DNA from: Sphingobacteriales bacterium
GTDB lineage: Bacteria; Bacteroidota; Bacteroidia; Chitinophagales; Chitinophagaceae
DNA: 64,000 nucleotides
Assembly (NCBI GenBank): GCA_027484425.1
Contig: JAIXSZ010000064.1
Span: 29,137 to 93,136 of the forward strand
Reading direction: 5' to 3'
In this document: one piece after another, positions 37,551 through 46,700 of the stretch
Layout: every line of letters starts with the position of its first letter
Position numbering within the stretch: position 1 is the stretch's first letter
Program-made: the position numbers and the translations under genes
Notes under the pieces: generated by a model
Database searches by the model: none
What the model saw: only the letters and a program-made list of their open reading frames with translations
Told to the model about the DNA's origin: nothing

Positions 37551-38204
37551 CTATTTACCGCCTAGTCTAAACACATCACCCATTCCATACACATGAGTGC
37601 CTTTTTCTGGGCTCATAGAAGCGTTAATCATTGCTGCTGACAGAATACCTACATCTATAGGTCTTAGTGCACTCAAGCCGGGTATAGCACCCACTACACG
37701 CATCACAGCTATGCCTATGCGCTCACCAGTACGCACCACCTTTCTATTACCCGATAGTATACCCGGACGCAAAATATGCACCGCTTCAAAAGCCAATTGC
37801 TGCACATCTCGCTCCAGCTCTCCCTTCATTCTCGAATAGAAAATTGAAGAACTAGCATCTGCACCTCCTGCCGATATCAGCACGTATCGTTTCACACCAT
37901 TGGCGGCCGCTATCCTAGCCATCTGGTACTGATAAGTATAGTCAATCAGGTACTGTGCATCCTTACTACCAGCCACCTTTAATGTAGTACCCATTGCCGA
38001 AAACAAAACATCGCCTTTCACCCTGTTTTGCCACTCCTCTGGCTTGTCAAAATTCACAATATGCTCTTCTAACTTACTATTATTGATACCGGTACTTCTA
38101 CGCACAAAAATCTTAACTGCAACAAAACGAGCATCTCCCAATAACATTCCTACAAGTCGGCTGCCTGTAAGTCCAGTAGCTCCTAATACAATGGCTGTGT
38201 TCAT
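37551..38204 (-). CDS. NAD(P)-binding atypical SDR protein (HTATIP2-like)
   Basis: A 217-residue single-domain oxidoreductase-like protein. The ATG at 38204 puts the nucleotide loop Gly-Ala-Thr-Gly-Leu-Thr-Gly at positions 7-13. Residues 80-120 contain Phe-Ser-Ala-Met-Gly-Thr-Thr and Tyr-Val-Leu-Ile-Ser-Ala-Gly-Gly-Ala, and a Tyr-Ser-Arg-Met-Lys stretch supplies a YxxxK-like pair. A Leu-Arg-Pro-Gly-Ile-Leu-Ser-Gly strand follows. This is typical of the HTATIP2/atypical-SDR family, which binds NADPH. No substrate can be named. The gene is convergent with lgt and divergent from gpsA. Confidence 0.8.
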   Translation of the reverse strand: MNTAIVLGATGLTGSRLVGMLLGDARFVAVKIFVRRSTGINNSKLEEHIVNFDKPEEWQNRVKGDVLFSAMGTTLKVAGSKDAQYLIDYTYQYQMARIAAANGVKRYVLISAGGADASSSIFYSRMKGELERDVQQLAFEAVHILRPGILSGNRKVVRTGERIGIAVMRVVGAIPGLSALRPIDVGILSAAMINASMSPEKGTHVYGMGDVFRLGGK

Positions 38205-38386
38205 GACGTAAATATACCCTCTTGCTATCACATCCCACGTTGCAAAAAGTCTGCAATGTTGTTTGAATGCAACTACACTGCTTGCATTACAACGTTTCAC
38301 ACGCTACTATTGTCTTTACTAATCAAAATGCTAAAATCTGCCTCTATACCCTACTTTATACTTTATCGCTTATTTTTACTACTTCT

Positions 38387-39397
38387 ATGATAGGACAAAC
38401 AGGGATTATTGGCAACGGTAGCTGGGGCACTGCTCTCGCAAAGATTCTGACCGACAATGGTCAAACTATTCATTGGTGGGTACGTAATCAGGAAGCAATC
38501 AATAGCTTATCTACCAGACACCACAATCCACACTACCTTACAACTGTAAGGTTTATGCCAGGCACCATCATGCCCACCGATAACCTACAGGATATGCTCG
38601 ACAAGTGCAACACTGTAGTGGTAGCAGTTCCTTCTGCATACGCGCAAAGTGTCATCAATCAGATACCTGCAGAAATATGGCAACAGAAAAATATCGTTTC
38701 TGCCATCAAAGGTATACTACCCGACTGCAACCTTTTGCTCAACGATTATATGACCGCAACAATGGGGCTCTCGCTCCAAAACTATGTAGCTATTACTGGC
38801 CCCTGTCATGCTGAGGAAGTAGCACAAGAGCGACTGTCATACCTAACGTTCTCTGGCCTCAATGATTCGCTTACACAAGGCGTAGCAGCTTCATTTAACA
38901 GCACGTATATCAACACTACCCACAATCATGATATTTGGGGCGCTCAGTATGCTGCAGTGCTCAAAAACATATTTGCAATAGGTGCTGGTATTGCACATGC
39001 TCTCGACTATGGCGACAATTTCCTGAGTGTTTATACCACCAACTGTTACCGTGAAATGTATGGCTTCCTGCAAAGTCACTTCGAGAAAGTACACCCCTCC
39101 GATGAGCAACCTGACTTTCATACCAGCGCATACCTCGGAGATCTCCTTGTTACCTGCTATTCCCTTCATAGCCGCAATCGTACGTTTGGTGCAATGATAG
39201 GTAAGGGTTATACTGTAAAAGCCACCATACTAGAAATGAATATGGTTGCTGAGGGCTATTATGCTGCGCGTGGCATGCAAGCCCTGGCTGCTCAATATGG
39301 CATTGAGTTACCATTAGCCACTGTCATTTATAGTATACTTTGGGAAGGTCTTTCACCCACCGAAGGATTTAGCAGAATAGAAAAAATGCTCACCTAA
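38387..39397 (+). CDS. gpsA: Glycerol-3-phosphate dehydrogenase (NAD(P)+)
   Basis: Reduces dihydroxyacetone phosphate to sn-glycerol-3-phosphate for phospholipid synthesis. The 336-residue product starts at the ATG at 38387, which places the Rossmann loop Gly-Asn-Gly-Ser-Trp-Gly-Thr-Ala near the N-terminus as in the family; the preceding open frame has no similarity. Further landmarks are Ala-Val-Pro-Ser, Ala-Ile-Lys-Gly, Ile-Thr-Gly-Pro-Cys-His-Ala-Glu-Glu-Val and a lysine in Ala-Val-Leu-Lys-Asn (catalytic). A Gly-Asp-Leu region follows. It is divergent from the HTATIP2-like gene and shares a hairpin with the convergent osmC-like gene. Confidence 0.95.
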   Translation: MIGQTGIIGNGSWGTALAKILTDNGQTIHWWVRNQEAINSLSTRHHNPHYLTTVRFMPGTIMPTDNLQDMLDKCNTVVVAVPSAYAQSVINQIPAEIWQQKNIVSAIKGILPDCNLLLNDYMTATMGLSLQNYVAITGPCHAEEVAQERLSYLTFSGLNDSLTQGVAASFNSTYINTTHNHDIWGAQYAAVLKNIFAIGAGIAHALDYGDNFLSVYTTNCYREMYGFLQSHFEKVHPSDEQPDFHTSAYLGDLLVTCYSLHSRNRTFGAMIGKGYTVKATILEMNMVAEGYYAARGMQALAAQYGIELPLATVIYSILWEGLSPTEGFSRIEKMLT

Positions 39398-39477
39398 AAC
39401 ATATACTATTCTACAAATAGCACATCTGGCTTTGCAAAAAGGAATAAAAATGCACTTGTAGAACTACAGAAAAATAC

Positions 39478-39507
39478 GAAAGTTGCACAATTGGGTGTGC
39501 AACTTTC
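39478..39507 (-). terminator. Hairpin terminator between gpsA and the OsmC-like gene
   Basis: A perfect 11-base inverted repeat (39478-39488 and 39497-39507) with an 8-base loop, 33 bases after the OsmC stop. The minus strand has a short T-rich tail; the plus side is followed by A residues, so it mainly suits the OsmC-like gene. Confidence 0.65.
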
Positions 39508-39540
39508 AAAAATCAAATGTTTTTTCCTTCCCTTAATATA

Positions 39541-39951
39541 CTATGCTAGTGTAGCATGCAATGTAATATTGCAGTTCAACAACTTAGATATTGGGCAGTT
39601 AGCTTTAGCGTCTTCAGCACAAGCAGCAAACTGCTCCGCATTGATACCGGGCACAGAAGCTGTTACCACTATATCGCTAGTGGTCACTACACCGCTGTCC
39701 AATGTTATGTCGCAGCGAGTTTCTATTTTCTCTGGAGTGAAGCCTGCGGCACCCAGCACGAAAGATAGTTTCATAGAAAAACAACCTGCATGCGCTGCGG
39801 CTATCAGCTCTTCCGGATTAGTTCCTACTCCTTCTTCAAAACGGCTTTTGTAAGAATATTGTGCATTGCTAAGTGTGGTGCTTTGTGTTGACAAATTACC
39901 ATTTCCTTCTTTACCCGAGCCGTTCCATACGGCAGTTGCATTACGTTTCAT
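39541..39951 (-). CDS. OsmC-family peroxiredoxin
   Basis: A 136-residue thiol peroxidase of the OsmC/Ohr superfamily, most similar in layout to the OsmC branch. The reactive Cys57 sits in Ala-His-Ala-Gly-Cys-Phe-Ser-Met and the resolving Cys119 in Ala-Asn-Cys-Pro-Ile-Ser-Lys-Leu. An early Thr-Asn-Pro-Glu-Glu-Leu segment before the first Cys is typical. Such proteins reduce organic hydroperoxides in the cytoplasm with a dithiol donor. It appears to be a single-gene unit with its own hairpin. Two further cysteines (Cys80 and Cys111) flank the active site. Confidence 0.92.
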   Translation of the reverse strand: MKRNATAVWNGSGKEGNGNLSTQSTTLSNAQYSYKSRFEEGVGTNPEELIAAAHAGCFSMKLSFVLGAAGFTPEKIETRCDITLDSGVVTTSDIVVTASVPGINAEQFAACAEDAKANCPISKLLNCNITLHATLA

Positions 39952-40045
39952 GAATGTATTTTTTTGTGTAGTTGAATTACAAATTTAGAGTAAGAATACC
40001 TTCATCATCATTGTTTTTGCCAATAGCACTATCCTTTTGCCCACC

Positions 40046-40807
40046 TTACAGTACAGACAGCCATACATACTTGGTTCCCCATTTGCCCCAGTCTTTTAGT
40101 CCACCCATCACAGCATCATACATCTGCTTATTAGTTACTTTTTTACCTTTTGTTTTCATTACAAAGTCTTCATCCTTTGTAGCAATCATTTCTATCTTAG
40201 TAGCTACCCATGTAGTGTGTAATCTGGGTATAGCTATCTCCAGTATCATACCTGGCAACCCACCAAACATTTCGGGTCCGCTATCTGCTAATATATCGGT
40301 TGCATAAAAAGCCACTACATATACCGAATCACAAATCACCCCTACTGCTTTACGGCACTTTATATTGGCTATGGTACGCACTTCATCCTTCAACCGCCAT
40401 TCCAGCATACGCATAGTGTCCTCCACCACAAATTTCTCTTCAAATATCTGCTTCACAGCCGTCACCCTTCTAGCCACTAGGTCGGTATATACTACATTAT
40501 CAGATGCAGGGTCACTACCAAAGTTCTTTGTTGGCGCTGGCACTTCCCTTCCAGGTTTGTAAATACTTCTGTTCCTATCAAATACCAGATCAAAGTACGT
40601 AATGCTAAACTTTGGCACTTGCGATTTCATACGCTCATACCACGAGTTATTGTCATCGCCATAGTCCTTCATGCGGGCATGGGAGTTTACTTTTTTCTCA
40701 TACTCTATTTTACCGCTAAGGGTGTATTGCCCATATGCGGTCACTTCCACCATTACCAGCAGTATAAATATTATCAGTTTCATAGCTACTTTGTTTATTT
40801 TAGTCAT
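40046..40807 (-). CDS. GLPGLI family protein
   Basis: A 253-residue exported protein of the Bacteroidota-specific GLPGLI family (TIGR01200). The namesake motif appears as Phe-Gly-Gly-Leu-Pro-Gly-Met-Ile-Leu-Glu-Ile. A signal peptide (start either Met-Thr-Lys at 40807 or Met-Lys-Leu at 40783) precedes a Gly-Lys-Ile-Glu-Tyr-Glu strand, and a central Asn-Ile-Lys-Cys-Arg-Lys-Ala motif is typical. Function is unknown. It overlaps the upstream outer-membrane receptor by 8 bases (ATGACTAA), so the pair is likely made together at the outer membrane. The gene reads away from the osmC-like gene on the same strand. Confidence 0.88.
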   Translation of the reverse strand: MTKINKVAMKLIIFILLVMVEVTAYGQYTLSGKIEYEKKVNSHARMKDYGDDNNSWYERMKSQVPKFSITYFDLVFDRNRSIYKPGREVPAPTKNFGSDPASDNVVYTDLVARRVTAVKQIFEEKFVVEDTMRMLEWRLKDEVRTIANIKCRKAVGVICDSVYVVAFYATDILADSGPEMFGGLPGMILEIAIPRLHTTWVATKIEMIATKDEDFVMKTKGKKVTNKQMYDAVMGGLKDWGKWGTKYVWLSVL

Positions 40808-43598
40808 CGTCTTCATCCATAGTAGTTACGCCAGGTGTGTGCGTAAAGTTCCAGGCCACACTGAGCATACCATACCTTCGAATAGTCAGATAACTATTTT
40901 GGGTCACCATATTACCTTGTGCACTTCTGGCAAAGCCTAGGTTCTGATTCAGAATATCAAATACCTGCAACTTTACTATCAGCTCCTTCTTTTTCAGAAA
41001 TTTCTTGGACACATACGCATTCCATTTCACGATACTATTGTTGTCCGTAAACACTGCTGTTTTCTGCCTTATCATCATCGTTGCACTACTACCTATTTCT
41101 ATATTTTTAGGCAGTTCCACCTCGCCATTCAGTTCGTTTTCCAGCATCCAGTAGTTTACCGGCAGGCTGTTTACAGTCGATGTATTGTAGTTGTAGGTAA
41201 CGTTTGGCGTCCAGCTGAAATCAAACTTGTTTTCTTTCCTGTAACTCACATTCGGACCAAAAGTATATCTGTTGTTGATACTCACATTCTTTTGGTTATT
41301 TACCAGATTGTTAACCCTTCCAGTACTACCATCAAACGAGAACCCAATATTAATTTCAGGCTTTTTCAACTTGAAATTGTAACCCGAATACCAATTGGCA
41401 TCATAATTACCATCTACATTGATATATTGGGTTTTATATACAGCTCCATCGGTAGTCTGTGAGGTGCTTATAGCATCAGCCACTGTGTTGAAACTACCTC
41501 CCACATACAAATACCTATCCTTTAAAGTTTTGTAATTATTGAAATTCAAACTGAAACTATTCATAAATTCCTGCTTCAAATTAGGGTTACCTGTCACTAT
41601 GTTAAGCGGATCTGTATTCTGGTTCAGAGGTTGTATCTGTTGTATAGTAGGCTGTTTAGTTCGTCCGTTATACGAAGCTCTCAAACTTGTCTGTCTGGCT
41701 ATCTTGTAAGTGAAATTTGCTTTAGGAAAAAGATTGATGAAATTATACCTTACCGATGTATCTCCGTTCAATAAATCAGTTTGTAAGAAACTAGAATTTG
41801 ACACATCGCCACCAAATGAGAAATTCAGCTTTTTATACACGAACTTCATCCCAAGTCCACCGCGGTTTATGAGGATGTTATACCTGTAGTCGCTACTGAA
41901 ACTGTCCCTCAGTACAGTGTAGTCGCCACCAGATGGGTCTCTGTCTAGCGATGAATTGAGCGCAGAACTATTATTTACGGTCATTGAATAATTGGTTTCC
42001 AAAAACGCCACTTTCGATAATGGTTCTGTGTACACTACCTTTCCATACAGCGACAAACTATTACTATTGTTCACTTTCTTCTGGTCTGTTACATCTACTA
42101 CCGCCGAGTCGGTGGAGGTAGTAACCGCATACAGCATGCCTCCACCATTTGTGTTTTTATAGTTCTCTTTCAAGTCCAGTGAAAGCGTTCTTCCTCGTTT
42201 AGCAAACTTCCGGCGCAGCAGTAAATCAATATTCATTGTTTGCTCATCGCCAAAGGCAGTTATATCTCTGTCGTTAAGCGTTTTCGCACCAGCTGCATCT
42301 TTAGCCAAATTATACGTCTCTGTTCTGTATTCCGACGAACTATAGTTCTTTTTCACACCGCCATTTACCGCCATTTTCAGACTCGTTAGCGTATCTATAC
42401 TCCATTCCAATAGTCCTTTTAGGCTGTGACGCTCGCCCGAATTAAACTGTTTTTTATTTTCCGTATTCACTCTCGATGTATCTCCCGCTAGTGCCAGTAT
42501 TCTACTATTGTTGCCTCCTATATCCACCTGTTGCAGTGCATACCTGTAGCTGGTAGATGCATGTAGTTTATCTTCATTCCATTTGTTGGCATAATGCCCA
42601 CCACCCGTCCATACTCTCGGTAGCCCATCTCCTTCATAGGTTCCACTCCACCCCGAAAACTCATCAAAACTTGTACCTATCATGTTCCACGACCCATCAT
42701 CACCTATTTCTGTTATACCTGCACTTCCCCCATATTTGTTTCCTTCTTCCCACCCTAGCCCCACCTTGTCAGTGTTAGATATGATACCAAATGCTGCCAG
42801 TTGTCTTTTCCCCTTAAAACCATTGATCATTCCCTGCTGCTGATAGTAACCATCAGTGCCCCCTCCAGCATCCAGTTTCCCAAAATAGCCCTTCTTCTTG
42901 TTCTCTTTCAGTTGCAGGTTTATCGTTCGGGTCTTTTCCCCATCATCTATACCTGTAAACTCCGCTTGATCACTCTTTTTGTCATATACCTGTACCTTAC
43001 TTACTACTGCAGCTTGCAGCCCCTGTGTCACCACCTTGGGGTCGTCTGAGAAGAATTCCTCACCATCTACCAGCACTTTTTCTACGGTAGTACCATGTGC
43101 TGTTATTTTGCCATTTTTATCTACTTGTATGCCAGGTAGCTTTTTCAGCAATTCTTCTACACTGGCACCTTCCTTATTCAGAAAGCTATCTGCCATATAT
43201 TCTGTTGTATCTCCCTTTATCTTTATTGCTGCTACCTGTTGGGTAAATACAAACTCCTTCAGCAAGTGCTCGTTCGATAGCATTGCCACAGTGTCCATAT
43301 CAGTCATTCCATCTGTCAGGTTCAGTAAGTCGCTATAGTCGGCATAGCCGGGTCTCACTATGCGTAGTATGTATTTCCCGCTTCTTTTGGTGCCCAACTC
43401 AAACTCACCATTATCATTAGCTCTGGCGTAAGTTTCCAGCACACTATCTGCGCTTCTCACCAGCATTACAGACGATAAATAAAGGGGGGCATTGAGGAAG
43501 GTGTCATAAACCACTCCTTTTACTTTGTACAGTTGCTGGGCGCCACTGGTTTGCACCAAGCAAAAAGTAACTAATAGTGATAGAATGAAACGGGTCAT
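40800..43598 (-). CDS. Outer-membrane beta-barrel receptor with carboxypeptidase-regulatory-like N-terminus
   Basis: A 932-residue protein of the OMP_b-brl_3/TonB-receptor-like class common in Bacteroidota. After a signal peptide ending Ser-Gly-Ala-Gln comes a CarboxypepD_reg-like domain (about 25-105, with Gly-Val-Val-Tyr-Asp-Thr and a Gly-Lys-Tyr-Ile-Leu-Arg strand). A plug-like region (about 110-220, Leu-Lys-Lys-Leu-Pro-Gly-Ile-Gln-Val and Val-Leu-Val-Asp-Gly-Glu-Glu-Phe-Phe) is followed by a long barrel. The C-terminal Asp-rich tail lacks a terminal aromatic residue. There is no visible TonB box or SusD partner, so transport of a large ligand is less likely than a GLPGLI-linked envelope role. 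It is co-transcribed with the GLPGLI gene. Confidence 0.88.
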   Translation of the reverse strand: MTRFILSLLVTFCLVQTSGAQQLYKVKGVVYDTFLNAPLYLSSVMLVRSADSVLETYARANDNGEFELGTKRSGKYILRIVRPGYADYSDLLNLTDGMTDMDTVAMLSNEHLLKEFVFTQQVAAIKIKGDTTEYMADSFLNKEGASVEELLKKLPGIQVDKNGKITAHGTTVEKVLVDGEEFFSDDPKVVTQGLQAAVVSKVQVYDKKSDQAEFTGIDDGEKTRTINLQLKENKKKGYFGKLDAGGGTDGYYQQQGMINGFKGKRQLAAFGIISNTDKVGLGWEEGNKYGGSAGITEIGDDGSWNMIGTSFDEFSGWSGTYEGDGLPRVWTGGGHYANKWNEDKLHASTSYRYALQQVDIGGNNSRILALAGDTSRVNTENKKQFNSGERHSLKGLLEWSIDTLTSLKMAVNGGVKKNYSSSEYRTETYNLAKDAAGAKTLNDRDITAFGDEQTMNIDLLLRRKFAKRGRTLSLDLKENYKNTNGGGMLYAVTTSTDSAVVDVTDQKKVNNSNSLSLYGKVVYTEPLSKVAFLETNYSMTVNNSSALNSSLDRDPSGGDYTVLRDSFSSDYRYNILINRGGLGMKFVYKKLNFSFGGDVSNSSFLQTDLLNGDTSVRYNFINLFPKANFTYKIARQTSLRASYNGRTKQPTIQQIQPLNQNTDPLNIVTGNPNLKQEFMNSFSLNFNNYKTLKDRYLYVGGSFNTVADAISTSQTTDGAVYKTQYINVDGNYDANWYSGYNFKLKKPEINIGFSFDGSTGRVNNLVNNQKNVSINNRYTFGPNVSYRKENKFDFSWTPNVTYNYNTSTVNSLPVNYWMLENELNGEVELPKNIEIGSSATMMIRQKTAVFTDNNSIVKWNAYVSKKFLKKKELIVKLQVFDILNQNLGFARSAQGNMVTQNSYLTIRRYGMLSVAWNFTHTPGVTTMDEDDD

Positions 43599-43716
43599 AG
43601 GTTTATATAGTTATTTACAAGTTGTAAATAAACAGAAAAATATCTGGATTTCACAAATGAATATGGACTGTCAAAAACAGTAAAACTTAAATAAATAGTG
43701 AGAATGAAAAAGAAAA

Positions 43717-44304
43717 TTATATGGCTTTAACCAAAAGTTTATGGTGCAGCTCCAATACCTGCGGTAGCAATGGCAGCACACCATTATTGGTTATCACATA
43801 CTCGCAGCGTTTCATTTTTTCAGTATCGTCCATTTGCTGCTGCATTATGCTGACAACTTTTGCCTCCGTTAGATTGCTCCGTTTCATCGCTCTTTCGGCG
43901 CGTAGTGCAGTAGGTGCTGTCACGCCTATCATGACATCCATTTCGGTATGGCTACCGCTCTCAAAAAATATAGCGGCTTCTTTTATTGAATAAGGAGTCT
44001 TTTGCTGGTGCAGCCATTCTCTTCCATATGCTACTGTGGCTGGGTGTACCAATGCGTTGAGTAGTTTCAGTTTGTCGGGTTGCCCATACACTATACCTGC
44101 TATTTTTTCTTTGTTGGGAACAGTACCGTTGTACGCGTCTTCACCTAGTAGGCCTATTATTGCAGTTCTCAATTCAGCATCTGTACTCATCAGGTACTTT
44201 GCGGCATCATCTGCATTAAACACAGGTATACCGAGTGTAGCAAACACCCGGCATACAACTGATTTTCCAGACCCTATACCTCCCGTTATTCCTACCTTCA
44301 GCAT
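43717..44304 (-). CDS. coaE: Dephospho-CoA kinase
   Basis: Phosphorylates the ribose of dephospho-CoA in the last step of coenzyme A synthesis. The 195-residue product begins with the P-loop Gly-Gly-Ile-Gly-Ser-Gly-Lys-Ser at positions 8-15 and has Asn-Ala-Asp-Asp-Ala-Ala, Leu-Val-His-Pro and Phe-Glu-Ser-Gly, all typical of CoaE. It is last in the run nusB, DUF1573, yajC, coaE, with 89 bases to yajC. Confidence 0.95.
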   Translation of the reverse strand: MLKVGITGGIGSGKSVVCRVFATLGIPVFNADDAAKYLMSTDAELRTAIIGLLGEDAYNGTVPNKEKIAGIVYGQPDKLKLLNALVHPATVAYGREWLHQQKTPYSIKEAAIFFESGSHTEMDVMIGVTAPTALRAERAMKRSNLTEAKVVSIMQQQMDDTEKMKRCEYVITNNGVLPLLPQVLELHHKLLVKAI

Positions 44305-44393
44305 TGTTGGCTAGTGGGTGAGTAAGCTGTTAATGTCTATCACTATGTGCAGCCATCTGCCTTCCTTTCTTCAGCATTTGGCCACAGTCATTC

Positions 44394-44744
44394 TTATTTT
44401 GCGGCTACTTCTGTAGTAGCACTTGCTTTCTTACGAGCAGCAGCTGTCAACTCCATCGATACCGCTGAACGTTCTATGGTCATAAAGCTACCACGGCTTA
44501 TCTCTATCTGTAATGTACCATCTTCATTTGCACGGTTAATGCGTGCATGGATACCAGCAGTAGTCACTATCTGCTCTCCAGACGTAAGATCGTCAGAAAA
44601 TTTTTTCTGCTCTTTAGCACGTTTAGCCTGTGGTCGTATCATAAAAAAATACATTACCACAAACATACCTACCATCAAAAAAATCGGCATCATACCACCA
44701 CCTGGTGCTGCTGCAGCCTGTAACATTAATGTTCCTGAGTTCAC
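44394..44744 (-). CDS. yajC: Preprotein translocase subunit YajC
   Basis: A 116-residue single-pass membrane protein associated with the SecDF complex. An N-terminal Ala/Gly/Pro-rich segment precedes one membrane helix (about 19-38) that ends in the family signature Phe-Phe-Met-Ile-Arg-Pro-Gln-Ala-Lys-Arg. The cytoplasmic domain contains Leu-Thr-Ser-Gly-Glu-Gln-Ile-Val-Thr and Ile-Glu-Ile-Ser-Arg-Gly. The gene lies between DUF1573 (45 bases) and coaE. secD/secF are not in the window. Confidence 0.93.
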   Translation of the reverse strand: MNSGTLMLQAAAAPGGGMMPIFLMVGMFVVMYFFMIRPQAKRAKEQKKFSDDLTSGEQIVTTAGIHARINRANEDGTLQIEISRGSFMTIERSAVSMELTAAARKKASATTEVAAK

Positions 44745-44789
44745 TTGTTTCGTTTTTGTGAGTTATTGTTATTGAAAATAGTTGTTGTT

Positions 44790-45251
44790 TTATTTTTTCT
44801 TTTCCACTTCTGCTTGTATGAACAGCAAATGGGTACCGCGCAGCGTGTTGGTCTGTAAGGTTACTGTCTTTTCTTGATGTCCCTGCTTCCCTGCCGAGTT
44901 AAAGGTCACCTTCATAGTAGCCGCCTGCCCTGGCATCACTGGCTCTTTGGGATAGTCTGCTACTGTACACCCACAAGAACCTGATGCCGAACTAATGATG
45001 AGAGGAGACTTACCAGTGTTACTAAAGGCAAACTCATACGCCACCACTTCGTTCTCATGTATTGTACCAAAGTTGTGTAGCGTATCTTTAAACTCCATCA
45101 TCGGTTTCATTGCAGCTGCTACTGTATCTATTCCCTCTGCGCTCCTTGGGTTATTCACCAAACTCGTGGGCAATTTATTATCATCGGGTTGCTGTTTGCT
45201 ATCGCTACATGCTGCCAGTGCCATCACTGCTATTAACAAGTATTGTTTCAT
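44790..45251 (-). CDS. DUF1573 domain lipoprotein
   Basis: A 153-residue lipoprotein: the signal peptide ends Ala-Leu-Ala-Ala-Cys. The rest is one DUF1573 immunoglobulin-like domain with the family pattern His-Asn-Phe-Gly-Thr-Ile, Phe-Ala-Phe-Ser-Asn-Thr-Gly, Ser-Gly-Ser-Cys-Gly-Cys-Thr and a Pro-Gly-Gln-Ala strand. The Ser-Cys-Gly-Cys-Thr turn is diagnostic. Function is unknown. Its place in the nusB-yajC-coaE operon is one I recall from other Bacteroidota. Confidence 0.9.
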   Translation of the reverse strand: MKQYLLIAVMALAACSDSKQQPDDNKLPTSLVNNPRSAEGIDTVAAAMKPMMEFKDTLHNFGTIHENEVVAYEFAFSNTGKSPLIISSASGSCGCTVADYPKEPVMPGQAATMKVTFNSAGKQGHQEKTVTLQTNTLRGTHLLFIQAEVEKKK

Positions 45252-45299
45252 TGCTCAGCTTATAATTTAGACGGTGTTGATAAACCTATGATTACTTCT

Positions 45300-46232
45300 T
45301 TATTTTTTATTTCTGTCTGTCTTATTGATGTTGTTATCCTTCACCAGATCTTTCAATATGTTGTCCAGTACACCATTCACAAACTGCCCACTTTGTGGTG
45401 TGCTATATTGTTTGGCTATATCTATGTACTCGTTTATGGTCACTTTAGTAGGTATAGTAGGGAAATACAAAAATTCACACACTCCCATTCTTAGCAGCAG
45501 CATATCTATCATTGCTACGCGGTCTTTGTCCCAGTTATTCAGCTTTGGAAGTATTAGTTCTGTGCTGTAAGGTTCTTTGTCTATTACAGCCAGCAGTAGG
45601 TCCTGAGCATATTCTCTTTTTTCAGACGAAAGTAGTTTCGAGAATTCCACCTTTGCACCACCGTTAAAAAAATTCTGCATCAGCATCACAATCAACTCAC
45701 CATCATCTTCCCATCCTGGCAAGTCATCTGTAAAGTTAGAGAGCATCTCTTCGTTCTCCAGTATCTGCTTTTCCCATATAAACTGTACTATAGCTTTGTC
45801 TTGGGCTGGTGTGTTAGTGTGCTCACCAATGTAATTGATGTATTCAGCTGTCTTTTGTAGCTGATGAAACACCTTTTTTACATTGTTGTCATCTACAAAT
45901 CTGTCAAGCTTATCGTTTTTAATTCTGTCATTAAACGACTTGTTGTTGTGCAGCATTTGCACAAAACTGTTATTGGCTATTCTTGTATCTGCATTGCGGT
46001 CGTCAGTGGTTACCAAATACTTTGATGCACGCTGACGTGCATCAATATCGGCATACTCGGCAATGCGCAATGTGTACAAAACCGAAACAGTAAATAAATC
46101 TAATACCTGACCTAGCTTTACATTAAGTATTGTGGCTGCTGTTTCTTTATTCCCCTGCGCTCCATGCTCAAATGAAGAGAGTGTATACAATGTCTGCATC
46201 ACTTTCACACGGATATTCCTTCGGCTTATCAT
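45300..46232 (-). CDS. nusB: Transcription antitermination factor NusB
   Basis: A 310-residue NusB, more than twice the length of the E. coli protein (139 residues), as is usual in Bacteroidota. The ATG at 46232 begins Met-Ile-Ser-Arg-Arg-Asn-Ile-Arg-Val-Lys-Val-Met-Gln, the family RNA-binding N-terminus. The conserved NusB helical bundle occupies about residues 200-300, with Asp-Lys-Asp-Arg-Val-Ala-Met-Ile-Asp and Leu-Arg-Met-Gly. Between them sits a long mostly helical insertion. NusB with S10 (NusE) forms the boxA antitermination complex for rRNA. It heads the operon nusB, DUF1573, yajC, coaE. Confidence 0.92.
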   Translation of the reverse strand: MISRRNIRVKVMQTLYTLSSFEHGAQGNKETAATILNVKLGQVLDLFTVSVLYTLRIAEYADIDARQRASKYLVTTDDRNADTRIANNSFVQMLHNNKSFNDRIKNDKLDRFVDDNNVKKVFHQLQKTAEYINYIGEHTNTPAQDKAIVQFIWEKQILENEEMLSNFTDDLPGWEDDGELIVMLMQNFFNGGAKVEFSKLLSSEKREYAQDLLLAVIDKEPYSTELILPKLNNWDKDRVAMIDMLLLRMGVCEFLYFPTIPTKVTINEYIDIAKQYSTPQSGQFVNGVLDNILKDLVKDNNINKTDRNKK

Positions 46233-46374
46233 ATTGTAAAAAGAACCTGTTTTGAGGGGCAAAGTTAATCAAAACATCGTTTTGAAAAGTTAAAACAATG
46301 CACCCATTTGATTAATGTATTTGATGGAAGTTGGCTAGTAGGCGCTCTGCCTATGCCCGAAGGAAAAAAATAAA

Positions 46375-46400
46375 CCGTCCCGCAAATAAATACGGGACGG
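46375..46400 (-). terminator. Intrinsic terminator of rpsT
   Basis: An 8-base GC-rich inverted repeat (46375-46382 and 46393-46400) with a 10-base loop, followed on the minus strand by a T-rich run. It lies 21 bases downstream of the rpsT stop. Confidence 0.82.
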
Positions 46401-46421
46401 CATAGTAATATGTAAAATATA

Positions 46422-46676
46422 TTATGCTAATGCATTAATTCTCTTTACAAGACCTGATTTCAGGTTGCTAGCTTTATTTTTATGTATCACATTGCGTTTA
46501 GCAAGTTTGTCAATCATAGACACTACCTTTCCAAGACTTTCTTGTGCTGCGGTTTTATCGGTTGTTGCTAGCAATGTACGAATCGCATTACGAGTAGTTT
46601 TACCGTAGTAACGGTTACGCTCACGGCGCTTTTCACTCTGACGAACGTCCTTTTTGGTTGCTTTATGGTTTGCCAT
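46422..46676 (-). CDS. rpsT: 30S ribosomal protein S20
   Basis: An 84-residue basic protein starting Met-Ala-Asn-His-Lys, the standard S20 N-terminus. Arg/Lys-rich helices with Lys-Lys-Asp-Val-Arg-Gln-Ser and Arg-Asn-Val-Ile-His-Lys-Asn follow, and it ends in Leu-Val-Lys-Arg-Ile-Asn-Ala-Leu-Ala. The ATG at 46676 is chosen; the only in-frame upstream start is a TTG with no homology. It has its own promoter and terminator, so it is transcribed alone. Confidence 0.97.
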   Translation of the reverse strand: MANHKATKKDVRQSEKRRERNRYYGKTTRNAIRTLLATTDKTAAQESLGKVVSMIDKLAKRNVIHKNKASNLKSGLVKRINALA

Positions 46677-46700
46677 TAATTTAGAATTTTTTAAGGACTG

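Noticed and set aside
42557..43338. Plus-strand frames inside the outer-membrane receptor gene
   Set aside because: They are antisense frames of a well-supported 932-residue protein.
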